A stretch of DNA of 64,000 nt from Rhizobium sp. SEMIA4064 (GCF_003025035.1 NZ_PYJN01000019.1:1-64000); one strand, 5' to 3'. Shown: positions 45,103-55,061, counted from the first letter of the stretch. Program-made: numbers and translations. The notes: a model not told the origin generated them from the sequence alone.

Positions 45103-46506
45103 TCATGGCTCCGAGCCTTCCCATTGGGTTTGTGATGGCGCCCGGCGAACTTTGCCGACCATATCCCCGAGTGAATTGACGTTGAGATCGCGAACGTGAC
45201 GAAGAGTGACGTCAACGGGAATGTGACTAGCGGCAGCACTCTTCACGATGCCGATGCGCTGCGACAGATAGATACTGGTGTGACCGCTGCAGATGTAGGC
45301 AAGAAAGCAGGCGACAGCGAGATAGACCGTATGCATTGCGCCGAAGAGTTCGATGCCCATGATCATGCACGCGAGCGGCGTATTGGTGGCACCTGCGAAA
45401 ACCGCGACAAAACCGAGAGCCGCAAACAGATCGACCGGCGCGCCGAGAACGGCGGCAATGGCATTGCCAAGTGCGGCACCGATGAAGAATAGCGGCGTCA
45501 CCTCGCCACCCTTGAAGCCGGCGCTGAGCGTCACGATCGTGAAGACAGCCTTCCAAAACCAGCTCCAGTAGTCGATACGCGCCGGATCGAAGAAACCCGG
45601 AATCGTCGCATCGCCGATATTGGGCGACCAGACACCGAGGCCCAGATATTCGCGCGTGCCGAGCAGATAGACGAGGCCGATCAGGACTGCGCTGGCGATG
45701 ACCGGCCTCAGCGGCGCGTAGGCGCAGATGCTCTTGAAGAGAGCCGACATCCTATGGGAAATTTCGCTGAAGCAGCGTGCCATCAGTCCGAAAAGCACGC
45801 CGGCGACGCCGACTTTTGCCAGCAGCAGCGGGTCGAGATGAAACGTGCTCGCGGGCGTGCCGGCAAGATAGGCGACGTGATACTGAACATGTTCGATGCC
45901 CCAGGCATGGCAGGTCCAGTCGGCCGCAATGGCTGCAGCAAGAGAGGGGATCAACGCTTCATATTGCATGCGCCCGATGGTCAGCACCTCGAGCGCAAAG
46001 ACCGCGCCGGCAATCGGCGTACCGAACACCGCGCCGAAACCGGCAGCAACGCCGGCCATCAGCAGGATACGAACTTCGGCATGGCTGAGACGGAAAAGCT
46101 TAGCAAAGGCGCTGGCAATACTGCCGCCGAGCTGCACTGCCGTTCCCTCGCGCCCCGCCGAACCACCGACCAGATGCGTCAATACAGTCGAGACGAGGAT
46201 AAGCGGCGCCATACGCAGCGGCACGCCGCCGCCGGGCTCATGGATCTGCTCGACGATCAGATTGTTGCCACCCTCCGCCCCCCGGCCGAAGCGCTGATAG
46301 GTCAGCACCATCAGGAAGCCCGCGACCGGCATCAGAAAGATCAACCAGGGCTGATCGAAACGCGCCGCCGTTGCCCGGTCGAGGCTCCAGAGAAACAGCG
46401 CGCAGAGCGATCCGACCACGGCGGCCATCGGCACCACTAGGACGATCCATTTGAATATGCTGCGCAGTTGCTGAAAACGATGATGAAAAAATAAGGATGC
46501 GGACAT
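45103..46506 (-). CDS. CLC-type fluoride/proton antiporter (CLC-F)
   Basis: 467 residues from the ATG at 46506, with GAGAGG 7 nt upstream. The anion-site motif reads [11 protein letters not shown] (about 129-139), GREGT rather than the chloride-type GREGP, which marks the fluoride-specific CLC branch; later come [18 protein letters not shown] and [14 protein letters not shown]. It would expel F- in exchange for H+. Its start codon shares an A with the stop of a 29-codon leader ORF (TGATG). crcB downstream supports the fluoride role. Confidence 0.88.
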   Translation of the reverse strand: MSASLFFHHRFQQLRSIFKWIVLVVPMAAVVGSLCALFLWSLDRATAARFDQPWLIFLMPVAGFLMVLTYQRFGRGAEGGNNLIVEQIHEPGGGVPLRMAPLILVSTVLTHLVGGSAGREGTAVQLGGSIASAFAKLFRLSHAEVRILLMAGVAAGFGAVFGTPIAGAVFALEVLTIGRMQYEALIPSLAAAIAADWTCHAWGIEHVQYHVAYLAGTPASTFHLDPLLLAKVGVAGVLFGLMARCFSEISHRMSALFKSICAYAPLRPVIASAVLIGLVYLLGTREYLGLGVWSPNIGDATIPGFFDPARIDYWSWFWKAVFTIVTLSAGFKGGEVTPLFFIGAALGNAIAAVLGAPVDLFAALGFVAVFAGATNTPLACMIMGIELFGAMHTVYLAVACFLAYICSGHTSIYLSQRIGIVKSAAASHIPVDVTLRHVRDLNVNSLGDMVGKVRRAPSQTQWEGSEP

Positions 46507-46595
46507 CAGTTCGCCTCTCCCGGAAGACCAGCGGTGGATCTTTCGGGGAAAATGATCATTGAGCAAGAAAGGGGTAACAACAGAATTGCAGACAT
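46506..46595 (-). CDS. 29-residue leader peptide ORF coupled to the CLC-F gene
   Basis: ATG at 46595 with a strong AAGGAG 7 nt upstream (46603-46608), opening [11 protein letters not shown] and ending GLPGEAN; its TGA overlaps the CLC start as TGATG. The peptide is hydrophobic in its first half. The layout implies that ribosomes reaching the leader stop restart on the CLC gene, so control of the leader start would control CLC. Its own RBS can be hidden by pairing with the upstream RNA. Confidence 0.6.
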   Translation of the reverse strand: MSAILLLPLSCSMIIFPERSTAGLPGEAN

Positions 46596-46639
46596 GACTC
46601 TACTCCTTCGCCCTATCGGACGTGTTGAGTAGGAGTCAT
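46594..46639 (-). promoter_or_regulatory. Hairpin sequestering the leader ribosome-binding site
   Basis: In the minus-strand RNA, the 13 bases read from plus 46627-46639 (AUGACUCCUACUC) pair with those from 46594-46605 (GAGUAGAGUCAU), one base bulged, loop of 21 nt. The second arm covers the leader ribosome site and start codon. The first arm includes the conserved 3' strand of the riboswitch-like element, so the two folds exclude each other. Confidence 0.6.
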
Positions 46640-46700
46640 TAGCGTCCCTGGAAATTCAGAGCAGCGGTTCGGCCACCATGGCCCGGCAGAATCCATTACC
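46629..46700 (-). promoter_or_regulatory. Possible fluoride riboswitch (crcB motif), imperfect match
   Basis: The minus-strand leader contains AACCGCUGC followed by GCUAAUGACUCCUAC, close to the conserved 3' half of the fluoride aptamer. A candidate 5' stem-loop GGUA-AUGGAUUC-UGCC lies upstream, whose GGAUUC could form the pseudoknot with GACUCC at five of six positions. A 15-nt hairpin (GGCC-AUGGU-GGCC) sits where known members have a short linker, which is unusual. Downstream genes are CLC-F and CrcB, the standard targets. Confidence 0.45.
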
Positions 46701-46764
46701 GTTGGATTCTCCATACAGACAGGCGAACGCTCCTGTCAATCCGGACAAAGTAGGCGAGACTCCA

Positions 46765-47589
46765 TCAGCCGGCCTTGGCCACCATTTCGATCGGTGCGAC
46801 TAACCCGCCTCCGACCGCCGTGCTGATATTGCCCATCCGCTCCGCCGCCCTCGGCCCCATCAGTGCGCCGAGGCTCAGCCCCTGCCCGCCATTTGCGGCG
46901 CTCGCGCGCATCTCCTGCGCCATCCGGATTGCCAGAGCGCTGCGGTCCTGTTCGAACTCCACCGTGAAGCCGGCCTCTTTGAGCAACTGACGATAGGTCA
47001 TTGGGCTGCACACGAAACTCGTCTCCGGCGTCATCGCCCAGGGCATCGGATAGGGCAACGTGCCGTCGCGGACCTGCATGATTTCGTAGAGACCGAACCG
47101 GCCACCACGCTTCAGCACCCGCCGTACTTCGGCAAACAATGCCGCCTTGTCCTCGATGTTCATGCCGACATGGATCAACGTGGCGCGATCGAAGCTTTCA
47201 TCTGCCAGAGGCAGCGCCAGAGCACTTCCCTGATGGAAGGATACTTGCATGGCCATGCCGCAGCGCGCCGTCAGGTCATTGGCGACATTGACGAATTCAT
47301 CGGTCAGATCGACTCCGGTGACGATGCAGCCATAGGCGCTGGCGATATAGCGCGCCGGTCCGCCAAGCCCCGATCCGACGTCGATGAGCCGCATGCCATC
47401 CAGCAGATCGAGATCCTTTGCGAACTCCACCGTCGCCTCGCGCCGTCCGAGATGGAATTCATCGACACCAGCGAGATCGTCAGTGCTGAGATGATCGATA
47501 TCCTTGCCGCTGGCCGTGAGCGCGCCAAGGATCGTCGATCCCAGCGATCCATGCGTATAGTGGCTTGCAACCTTTTCTTCGGTGGACAT
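46765..47589 (-). CDS. Class I SAM-dependent methyltransferase
   Basis: 274 residues from the ATG at 47589, preferred because GGGAGAAGGGG lies directly upstream. Motif I is LIDVGSGLGGPARYIA (about 66-81), then VTGVDLTDEF for the ribose-binding Asp, and a C-terminal cap region. It is of the UbiE/ubiquinone-menaquinone or sterol methyltransferase type, acting on small molecules. The substrate is unknown. Downstream lies the fluoride leader on the same strand. Confidence 0.87.
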   Translation of the reverse strand: MSTEEKVASHYTHGSLGSTILGALTASGKDIDHLSTDDLAGVDEFHLGRREATVEFAKDLDLLDGMRLIDVGSGLGGPARYIASAYGCIVTGVDLTDEFVNVANDLTARCGMAMQVSFHQGSALALPLADESFDRATLIHVGMNIEDKAALFAEVRRVLKRGGRFGLYEIMQVRDGTLPYPMPWAMTPETSFVCSPMTYRQLLKEAGFTVEFEQDRSALAIRMAQEMRASAANGGQGLSLGALMGPRAAERMGNISTAVGGGLVAPIEMVAKAG

Positions 47590-47738
47590 GACCCCTTCTC
47601 CCATGACCTCGCATTCACACGATCATGGAAGAATGCTGCGCCCCCGCCCCCGCTCCGTCAAGCGGTTGCAATTCGCGTGTACGAGACGGATCGCTAGAAA
47701 TCGTAACGCATGCCGGTCAGGCTTCGCCCGACCGCGTC

Positions 47739-48839
47739 TCACCCCATCCTGATTCCTGCCAGCAGCAGGGACAGTTCCGGTTGCCGGTTCGTGTCGGTCT
47801 TGCGGTAGATCGATTTCAGATGGGCGCGCGCCGTCTGATAGCTGACGGTGCGTTGGGCGGCAATGTCGTGCAAAGTCATGCCTTGCGCCAGCATCAGGGC
47901 AATTTCCGCTTCGGCGCGGGTCAGTCCAAAAAGCTTGGTTAGCGTTGCCGGGCGCTGGTGGACTTTTTCTTCGGGATCCTCGATGGTCGCAAAGGCGCAG
48001 GAATGACAGAAGATATCCTGCATATCGCCATCGAGGCGCTGCATGCGTACGATCAGCGGCCGCCTTCCTTTGCGGCTGAGCAGCAAGATATCGGGCTCCG
48101 CCATCGTCAGTAGGTTCTCTTCGCCCAATATAGCCTTGAGCTGCCGGTCGAACGCGTTTGCGTCGTCCTTACGGACCGGCCGCATTTGCCCCTGGGTGAT
48201 TTGCAGATCAGGACCGAGCAATCGGCGCATCTTCTCGTTGACGGTGGTCACATGACCCATCCGATCGAAAAAGACGCAGGCGACATTGGCCATTTCGAAG
48301 GCGGCCGCCATGCCCTTCACTTCACTTGCGGATATGTCGCGCATAATTCTCGCCGTGATCATAAGTTTCTGACGAATGCGATATAAATTTCTTGCTTCTT
48401 CTCGACTGTAGGGACCGTCCTTGATCCGCCGCTGCAAGGCAAAAGCCAGGAGATCGTCACCTGACGAAAAACCCACTATTGCCGACCAACGCAGGCCGAA
48501 ACGTTCTTGGGATTGGTAGAAGTCGAGCGTTTTGAACTCGTCCTCCCCCGCAAAATCCTGCTCGACCATCACTCCCGCACGTCGCATGATCGGCACGTTC
48601 AGTCTGCGAAAATCCTGCTTATACCACTCTTCCGCGAAATAATTCTCCATCGCGGGAATAAGACTTTCCGTGACGATGAAGGTGTTCAGCAACCGACCTT
48701 CGATCGGCGCGATGTTGACGCCGTAGGATCCGGTCGCGGCCGAGACCTTCTCCAGCACGACCGGCCACAGCGTCGGATCCAGCGCAGCGCCGAAGAATCC
48801 GTCCGTTGCCCGGTCTAGCGCATGGAGATCAAACCGCAT
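47739..48839 (-). CDS. LuxR-family HTH regulator with PAS-like sensor
   Basis: 366 residues. The LuxR HTH is at the end (about 300-360: FGLTRAEAEIALMLAQGMTLHDIAAQRTVSYQTARAHLKSIYRKT). A PAS-like region (about 195-290: VACVFFDRMGHVTTVNEKMRRLL) precedes it and an unassigned N-terminal part of about 180 residues, perhaps GAF-like, comes first. There is no autoinducer-binding signature. Its promoter must lie in the very AT-rich region upstream. Target genes are not evident. Confidence 0.85.
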   Translation of the reverse strand: MRFDLHALDRATDGFFGAALDPTLWPVVLEKVSAATGSYGVNIAPIEGRLLNTFIVTESLIPAMENYFAEEWYKQDFRRLNVPIMRRAGVMVEQDFAGEDEFKTLDFYQSQERFGLRWSAIVGFSSGDDLLAFALQRRIKDGPYSREEARNLYRIRQKLMITARIMRDISASEVKGMAAAFEMANVACVFFDRMGHVTTVNEKMRRLLGPDLQITQGQMRPVRKDDANAFDRQLKAILGEENLLTMAEPDILLLSRKGRRPLIVRMQRLDGDMQDIFCHSCAFATIEDPEEKVHQRPATLTKLFGLTRAEAEIALMLAQGMTLHDIAAQRTVSYQTARAHLKSIYRKTDTNRQPELSLLLAGIRMG

Positions 48840-49137
48840 TGTCCCCTCACCTCGGCCTCATCGACCGATCCAAGCACTTCACCCACAACACCCATAAGTA
48901 TTATGTCCGAATCAGTTTATTGATATGATTTCCAAATAATACAAGAAACATTTTTGGTATTATCGATATTTTATAGAATATTTTAAATATCTATTTTGTC
49001 TAATATACAAAAAATCATCAACAATATCATTGTTTTACCAAAATCCGGCGAAATATGCCCCGGAATACTACTGTCTCCAAAAGAAACGGCCGCCCAAAGG
49101 CGGCCGCATAAACCTCAGAGACAAAATAGAGGCGCCG
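48840..49137. other. AT-rich intergenic region (core 48900-49060)
   Basis: About 300 bases, of which some 150 are strongly AT-rich with many A and T runs, in a GC-rich genome. It separates the luxR-like gene (starting leftward) from the end of the thuB-like gene. Such DNA is likely bent and a target for H-NS-like proteins (MucR/Ros types in rhizobia). The right end holds a terminator. No ORF with an RBS is seen. Confidence 0.6.
49080..49107 (-). terminator. Rho-independent terminator after the thuB-like gene
   Basis: On the minus strand, CGGCCGCC, loop TTTG, GGCGGCCG, followed by TTTCTTTT. It lies 31 nt after the stop of the Gfo/Idh gene and fits a strong intrinsic terminator for the thuA-thuB unit. 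Confidence 0.85.
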
Positions 49138-50181
49138 TTAAACCTTCAGTTCGCGTCTTTCCAACTCTGTGACCATCGCAAGATCGAGCACCCGCTGCAG
49201 GTTAGCGGCATGCCGGAAGGTCGGGTCCTGATGGCTGCCGGTCATGACCGCTTCGGCAAAGCGCTGATAGTTGGTCGGCACCGGCGGAACCTCGAGAACC
49301 TTCCATGTCGCCGTTTCCGTATCGTCGCCGAGGCAAGCCCGCAATTCGGAGCCGGACGGGCTATGGGAGATCTCCAGCCCGCCGCGCTCGCCATAGATGC
49401 GCAACTTCAGCTCGTTGAGATGCCCCGTTGCCCAGCGGCTCGCATGCACCACACCGAGCGCGCCGTTGGCGAAATCGACCGTCATCGAGAAGCTGTCGTT
49501 CGCATCAAGCGTATATTCGCCGATGCGCTCGTCCGGCGCCTTGTTGAAGGTCTTCAGCCGGGCAAAGACATGGTCGATATCCGTCGCCGCGCCATAGGCA
49601 GCGAAATCGAGGATATGGATTCCGATATCGCCGAGCACGCCGTTCGAACCGTGACCGGTCGATAGCCGCCACAACCACTTGGATTCACTGCGCCAATCGC
49701 CCCAAGCCCGTGAGACGAGCCAGCTCTGCAGATAGGACGCCTCCACATGCTTCACTGTGCCGATCTCACCCGATATCACCATCTCGCGTGCCCTCTGCAG
49801 CGGCGCGACATTGCGATAGGTGAGGTTGACCATATTGACGACGCCGGCGCGCTCCGCCGCCTCCGTCATTTCCAGTGCCTTTTCGTAATTCTCCGCAAGC
49901 GGCTTTTCGCAGAGAACATGCTTGCCGGCAGCAAGCAGCGGCAAGGTGGTCGGATGATGCGCCCGGTCCGGCGTGACATTGGTCGCCGCGTCGAACTCGC
50001 CCCAGGCCAGCGCTTCGTCCAGCGACGAAAAGCGCTTCTTGATATCGAACATATCGGTGAAGGCCGTGAGCCTCGTCGCATCCGTATCGACGGCGCCCAC
50101 GATCTCGACTCCTGGAATACGGGCAAAATGCTCTACATGGTTCTTCGCCATGCCGCCCGTGCCAACAACTATGAGACGCAT
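49138..50181 (-). CDS. thuB: Gfo/Idh/MocA-family oxidoreductase (ThuB-like)
   Basis: 347 residues. Rossmann N-terminus MRLIVVGTGGMAKNHVEHFA (G-x-G-G-x, about 6-12), NAD(P) binding, then EKP (CEKPLAENYEKAL, about 91-103), the catalytic-lysine motif of the family. It follows thuA by 8 nt. In Sinorhizobium thuAB act on trehalose, maltitol and related disaccharides, with ThuB proposed to oxidise sugars to 3-keto forms. That the substrate is the same here is inference from family and neighbour. Confidence 0.82.
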   Translation of the reverse strand: MRLIVVGTGGMAKNHVEHFARIPGVEIVGAVDTDATRLTAFTDMFDIKKRFSSLDEALAWGEFDAATNVTPDRAHHPTTLPLLAAGKHVLCEKPLAENYEKALEMTEAAERAGVVNMVNLTYRNVAPLQRAREMVISGEIGTVKHVEASYLQSWLVSRAWGDWRSESKWLWRLSTGHGSNGVLGDIGIHILDFAAYGAATDIDHVFARLKTFNKAPDERIGEYTLDANDSFSMTVDFANGALGVVHASRWATGHLNELKLRIYGERGGLEISHSPSGSELRACLGDDTETATWKVLEVPPVPTNYQRFAEAVMTGSHQDPTFRHAANLQRVLDLAMVTELERRELKV

Positions 50182-50189
50182 ATCGTACC

Positions 50190-50975
50190 TCAGCGATAAC
50201 CGGCTTCGCCGGCCTGGTGGAGTCTTGGGCCACGCTCGACGATCGGCTCCAGCGCCTTTTCGACCGGGACATTCGGCGCATCATGAATGCTTGTCTGCGT
50301 GCCGAGCGGATTGTGCGCCCACTTGACGGCGTTGATCAGCACCTTCTGCACGGTCTCATTGTGATAGGTCGGATAGGTCTCGTGGCCGGGACGAAAATAG
50401 AAGATATTGCCCGCGCCGCGACGCCAGGTCATGCCGGAGCGGAAAACTTCACCGCCCTGGAACCAGGAAATGAACACCGTTTCCAGCGGCTCGGGAACGG
50501 AGAACTGTTCGCCATACATTTCCTCGTTTTCCAGCTCGAAATGCTCGCCAAGACCGGCGGCGATCGGATGGCGGGGATTGATGACCCAAAGGCGCTCGCG
50601 TTCGCCCGCTTCGCGCCACTTCAACGCGCAGGGCGTGCCCATCAGCCGCTTGAAGATTTTCGAGAAATGGCCGGAATGCAGCACGAGCAAGCCCATGCCT
50701 TCCCAGACGCGCTTGGCGACCCGCTCGACAATTTCGTCCTTCACGGCACCGTGGTCCTTATGACCCCACCAGACGAGGACATCCGTGTCCTTCAGCCGTG
50801 CCTCGCTCAGACCATGCTCCGGCTCCTGCAGCGTCGCAGTCGTCGCCTCTATGCCGGCATCGGTATTCAGCGCTTTGGCAATCGTCGTATGCATGCCTTC
50901 CGGATAGATTTCGGCTACGACCTTATTGGTTTGCTCATGAATATTCTCCCCCCAAACGACGGTGCGAATGGTCAT
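50190..50975 (-). CDS. thuA: ThuA-domain protein (trehalose utilisation family)
   Basis: 261 residues of the ThuA/class I glutamine-amidotransferase-like fold: [12 protein letters not shown] (about 4-15), [11 protein letters not shown] (about 67-77), [18 protein letters not shown] (about 97-114), [14 protein letters not shown] near the C-terminus. In rhizobia ThuA works with ThuB in disaccharide catabolism. It is the first gene of the thuA-thuB unit. Upstream are two perfect palindromes (51022 and 51118) of LacI-operator type. Confidence 0.87.
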   Translation of the reverse strand: MTIRTVVWGENIHEQTNKVVAEIYPEGMHTTIAKALNTDAGIEATTATLQEPEHGLSEARLKDTDVLVWWGHKDHGAVKDEIVERVAKRVWEGMGLLVLHSGHFSKIFKRLMGTPCALKWREAGERERLWVINPRHPIAAGLGEHFELENEEMYGEQFSVPEPLETVFISWFQGGEVFRSGMTWRRGAGNIFYFRPGHETYPTYHNETVQKVLINAVKWAHNPLGTQTSIHDAPNVPVEKALEPIVERGPRLHQAGEAGYR

Positions 50976-51021
50976 TTCGGTGCTCCTCTAAAACACACTC
51001 GATTGAATAGGTTGGCCGATC

Positions 51022-51033
51022 CAAAGCGCTTTG
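51022..51033. promoter_or_regulatory. Palindrome CAAAGCGCTTTG upstream of thuA
   Basis: A 12-bp exact dyad 46 nt before the thuA start, with the central CG of LacI-family operators. It may be a second site for the same or another sugar regulator. Confidence 0.4.
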
Positions 51034-51117
51034 AGAAATAGCCGCTCAACTCTCCTGTCGGCATCCTGATGCAAGACATAGCCCCTCATTAGCGATTTGA
51101 CAAAGGCAAAAACGCCG

Positions 51118-51137
51118 GACCGAAAACGTTTTCGGTC
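51118..51137. promoter_or_regulatory. 20-bp perfect palindrome, LacI-type operator upstream of thuA
   Basis: GACCGAAAACGTTTTCGGTC, exact over all 20 bases, 142 nt before the thuA start. Its core AAACGTTT is identical to that of the dyad in front of the LacI-type gene at 59630, suggesting one regulator for both units. Confidence 0.7.
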
Positions 51138-51193
51138 ACATAATATAAACTGTGAATGTAAGGCGTGTAACCCGCACTAGGGTCGAGACGCAA

Positions 51194-51945
51194 TCAGATC
51201 CACCAAATGATGATTGCGGCGATATAGCATGTTGCGGCGAAGTTTGTGGCGAGCTTGTCGTAGCGCGTAGCGACCCTGCGCCAGTCCTTGAGACGGCAGA
51301 ACATGCGTTCGATGATGTTTCTGCGTTTATAGGCCTGGGGATCGAACGGCTGGATTCGTTTACGGGTCGGGTTGTTGGGAATGACGGGACAGGTTCCTCG
51401 CTGGATGAGGAAAAGCCGTAGGGCATTGTTGTCATAGGCGGTATCGGCAGCGCAGAGACGACTGGGCGGTAGGGGTTCGAGCAGGCTGATGGCGACGGGA
51501 GCGTCGCCGCGCTGGCCGGGTGTTATTTTGACCGCGACGGGGCGGCCGCAACGATCGACAACAGCATGGATTTTTGTCGTTCTGCCGCCTCGCGAGCGCC
51601 CGATGGCCTGGGCATCCGCCCCCCTTTTCCACCTGCAGCCGAGCGGTGGACTTTGGCGGTTGTGCTGTCGATCATCTGAATATCGGTGTCATCCGTCTTG
51701 ACCAGAGCATCGAATAGCTGACGCCAGATACCGCGGGCCGACCATCGATGGAAGCGATTATAGATCGTCGTCGAAGGTCCATAACAGGCCGGGCAGTCTT
51801 GCCAGCGGCAGCCAGACTTCAACACATGGATGATGCCGCTGATCACGCGGCGATCGTCGGTGCGGTGCGCTCCGGGTTGGTTCGTCGGCAGCAGCGGCTC
51901 AATCGCCGCCCACTGATAATCATCGAGCCAGAATTCCCCTGCCAT
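51194..51945 (-). CDS. IS5-family transposase, two frames joined by programmed frameshift
   Basis: The first frame (51523-51945) encodes the N-terminal half from MAGEFWLDDYQWAAIEPLLP to the first catalytic Asp in MIDSTTAKVHRS. The second continues in another frame to the TGA at 51194-51196 with GGRTTKIHAVVD, LCAADTAYDNNALR (second Asp) and NIIERMFCRLKDWRRVATRYDK (Glu). The frames overlap at a run of A4 G6 on the coding strand (plus 51619-51628), the usual slippery site of the IS427 group. Both frames are open and all three acidic residues are present, so the element may be active. Confidence 0.88.
51619..51628 (-). promoter_or_regulatory. Slippery A4G6 site for transposase frameshifting
   Basis: AAAAGGGGGG on the coding strand within the overlap of the two transposase frames, just before GCGGATGCCC. 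Such runs allow ribosomal or transcriptional slippage that fuses the two halves. Confidence 0.7.
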
Positions 51946-52020
51946 GATCCAATCTCCTTCAAACAGCTAGATTGAATCAGAAAGACAATATATAATCAAC
52001 TATATGATTGGGTTTTCAGC

Positions 52021-52362
52021 CTAATGCGACACGGATTTCGAAAAAAGATTGACCACGAGCACCCCGGCGATGATCAGTCCGAGGCCGATAATAGCGGCCA
52101 AATCCAGCTTCTGGCGAAAAAACACCAAGCCGACGGCAGAGATCAGCACGATACCCAGCGCGCTCCAGATGGCATAAGCGATGCCGACCGGGATGACACG
52201 CAGCGTCAGCGACAGGAAATAGAAGGCGCCGACATAACATAGGACAAGCACGATCGAAGGACCGAGGCGGGTAAACTGCTGCGACATCTGCAACGCCGTC
52301 GTGCCAATCACCTCCAGCACAATCGCCACCAGCAGCATCGCATAGACGGATGCATTCGCCAT
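52021..52362 (-). CDS. SMR-family multidrug efflux protein
   Basis: 113 residues, four membrane helices. The conserved Glu lies in helix 1 (AIVLEVIGTTAL, about E17), with PVGIAYAIWSALGIV in helix 3, both hallmarks of EmrE/QacE proteins. It exports quaternary cations by proton exchange. It starts 18 nt after the tetR stop and is cotranscribed with it. This pair separates the two halves of the sugar region. Confidence 0.92.
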   Translation of the reverse strand: MANASVYAMLLVAIVLEVIGTTALQMSQQFTRLGPSIVLVLCYVGAFYFLSLTLRVIPVGIAYAIWSALGIVLISAVGLVFFRQKLDLAAIIGLGLIIAGVLVVNLFSKSVSH

Positions 52363-52380
52363 TACGGTCTTCCTTAATTT

Positions 52381-52944
52381 TTAAAGCTGCGTGAGTTCGA
52401 TGAGCCGGTCGACCAGCTTCTCGCGGGCGCTCTCATCCATCTCATGGCTGCCGAGCAGGTCGGCAAGCCAGATCCCATCGGTCGCCAGACGCACGATCGC
52501 GGCATCCGCCGAAGAGTCCGTGCCGACATATTCCTCGCTGCGTTCGCGCACCCAATCGCGCCAGCGCTGCCGCAAGTGCGGCTCGCTGAGCAGCACCATC
52601 GTCACCTGCGCCCAATCCCTCGTTTCCTGCGGCTGATCGCGAAGCGCGAGGCAGGCCCGGAGATAGCCGCGCGTAAAACGTCCGTGCGGCAACGGATCGG
52701 CGCGCATCGCCTCTTCGATTGCCCCGTCCAGGCGCTCGAGCAGACTATCGAACAATGCCTCCAGAAGCGTATTCTTGTTGGGAAAATGGTGCAGCAGCCC
52801 GCCTTTGCTGACCCCGGAAGCGCCGGAAACTGCATCCAGCGTCACCGCCGTCATCCCCTTCTCCGAAGCCAGCCGTGCAGCAACCTCCAGCAACTGCTGG
52901 CGGACGAGCAAAGGCTGCTTCTTTCTGTGGTGCGCGTCAGACAT
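52381..52944 (-). CDS. TetR-family regulator of the SMR pump
   Basis: 187 residues from the ATG at 52944. The N-terminal HTH (about 12-58: QQLLEVAARLASEKGMTAVTLDAVSGASGVSKGGLLHHFPNK) is typical of TetR, and the C-terminal ligand domain is helical. There is no Shine-Dalgarno site before this ATG, but a promoter ends 6 nt upstream, so a leaderless mRNA is likely. It is in an operon with the SMR gene and probably represses both. Confidence 0.88.
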   Translation of the reverse strand: MSDAHHRKKQPLLVRQQLLEVAARLASEKGMTAVTLDAVSGASGVSKGGLLHHFPNKNTLLEALFDSLLERLDGAIEEAMRADPLPHGRFTRGYLRACLALRDQPQETRDWAQVTMVLLSEPHLRQRWRDWVRERSEEYVGTDSSADAAIVRLATDGIWLADLLGSHEMDESAREKLVDRLIELTQL

Positions 52945-52950
52945 GCCAAC

Positions 52951-52979
52951 ATAACATACCAATTAGACGGTTTCGTCAA
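52951..52979 (-). promoter_or_regulatory. Promoter of tetR-SMR with overlapping dyad, leaderless start
   Basis: On the minus strand TTGACG (52974-52979), 17-nt spacer, TGTTAT (52951-52956), then 6 nt to the ATG at 52944. Transcription should begin at or next to the ATG. The dyad GACG-aaac-CGTC (52966-52977) overlaps the -35 box and is a candidate TetR operator. Confidence 0.6.
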
Positions 52980-53022
52980 TGATAAGTTTGGTGGGGGCCG
53001 CCGCCCGCGGTTATTCTGGCTG

Positions 53023-54123
<1,101 letters not shown>

Positions 54124-54176
54124 TTTTTCCTCCTCCAGGAGAATTGAACCTTGTCAGACCTGCCTTTTCCCTCGGT

Positions 54177-55061
54177 CTATTTGACAGCACCAACGGCTAC
54201 GCCACGCGTCAGCGTGCGCTGGAAAATCAGGAAGAAGATCACCGTCGGCGTGACGCCGAGCAACGACGCCGCAGCAATCGCGGTCGGGTCCTGCGTATTG
54301 GCGCCCGACAACACGCCCATGGCAACGGAGACTGTCTGATTATTGTTGGAGACCAGGAAAACCAGGGGAATCAGGAACTCATTCCAGGTCCAGATGAAGA
54401 AGAAGGTTGCCAGCACGGCAAGCGTCGGCCGCAGCACCGGCACGATCACCTTCCAAAGGATTTGCCATCGGCTCGCATTGTCAAGCTGCGCAGCCTCAAT
54501 GATCTCGCGCGGGAACGTCGTCAGCACCGATGACAAAAGATAAGTCCCGAACGCGGTGTGCAAGACGCCGAAGATCAGGATGACGGCGAGCATCGAGTCG
54601 AACAAACCGGTCTGCTTGGCCATATAGTAGAGCGGGTAAACCAGCGCCTCCTGCGGGGCCATGATGGAAATCAGTAGGATCACCAGCAATGCTTTCCCGC
54701 CCCGCACGCGCCCGATGCCGATGGCATAGGCATTGAGCAGGCTGAGGACCACGGCCAAGATGGCCGTGCATCCGCTGATCAGAATGCTGTTAAGGAGCTT
54801 GCGGGTGAAATCGACAGTCGTCCAGAAGTTCTTGAGCGCTGTCAGGTCGAAACTATGCGGTAGGGCAAGCGGACCATTGGCCGCATAGTCCGCCGGCGTC
54901 TTGATGGCATTCAAAGCCGCCAGCAGGAATGGAAAGAGCGTGGCAGCAAGAAGAATGAGCAGGATAGCCAGGACGACCCAGCGGGCAAAGCCCTTCTTCT
55001 GGCCATGATGCACATGCATTTCCGATGCAACTTCAGTCGAAAGCGACACCGTGGTCGTCAT
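54177..55061 (-). CDS. Carbohydrate ABC transporter permease (MalG type)
   Basis: 294 residues, six membrane helices, with the EAA loop EIIEAAQLDNASRWQILWKVIVPVLRPTL (about 183-211, in two parts). The C-terminal part reads NEFLIPLVFL, typical of CUT1 MalG subunits. It lies 1 nt after the MalF-type permease stop and 53 nt before the ATPase gene. Confidence 0.92.
   Translation of the reverse strand: MTTTVSLSTEVASEMHVHHGQKKGFARWVVLAILLILLAATLFPFLLAALNAIKTPADYAANGPLALPHSFDLTALKNFWTTVDFTRKLLNSILISGCTAILAVVLSLLNAYAIGIGRVRGGKALLVILLISIMAPQEALVYPLYYMAKQTGLFDSMLAVILIFGVLHTAFGTYLLSSVLTTFPREIIEAAQLDNASRWQILWKVIVPVLRPTLAVLATFFFIWTWNEFLIPLVFLVSNNNQTVSVAMGVLSGANTQDPTAIAAASLLGVTPTVIFFLIFQRTLTRGVAVGAVK

Larger units (their letters stand above)
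51186..51979. mobile_element. IS5-family insertion sequence (IS427-like group)
   Basis: About 0.8 kb containing one transposase in two overlapping frames. The ends are judged from weak inverted similarity: left GACGCAATC and right (read inward) GATTCAATC. No certain target duplication can be read, though CTAG occurs at both flanks (about 51177 and 51967). It sits between the thuA control region and the SMR efflux gene. Exact borders are uncertain by some tens of bases. Confidence 0.75.

Noticed and set aside
46745-46770. GGC-UGAUGGAGUCUC-GCC on the minus strand as the 5' half of the fluoride aptamer
   Set aside because: Its GGAGUC pairs perfectly with GACUCC, but it lies about 120 nt away, is partly coding for the methyltransferase, and lacks the adjacent AACCGC; the closer candidate was kept.
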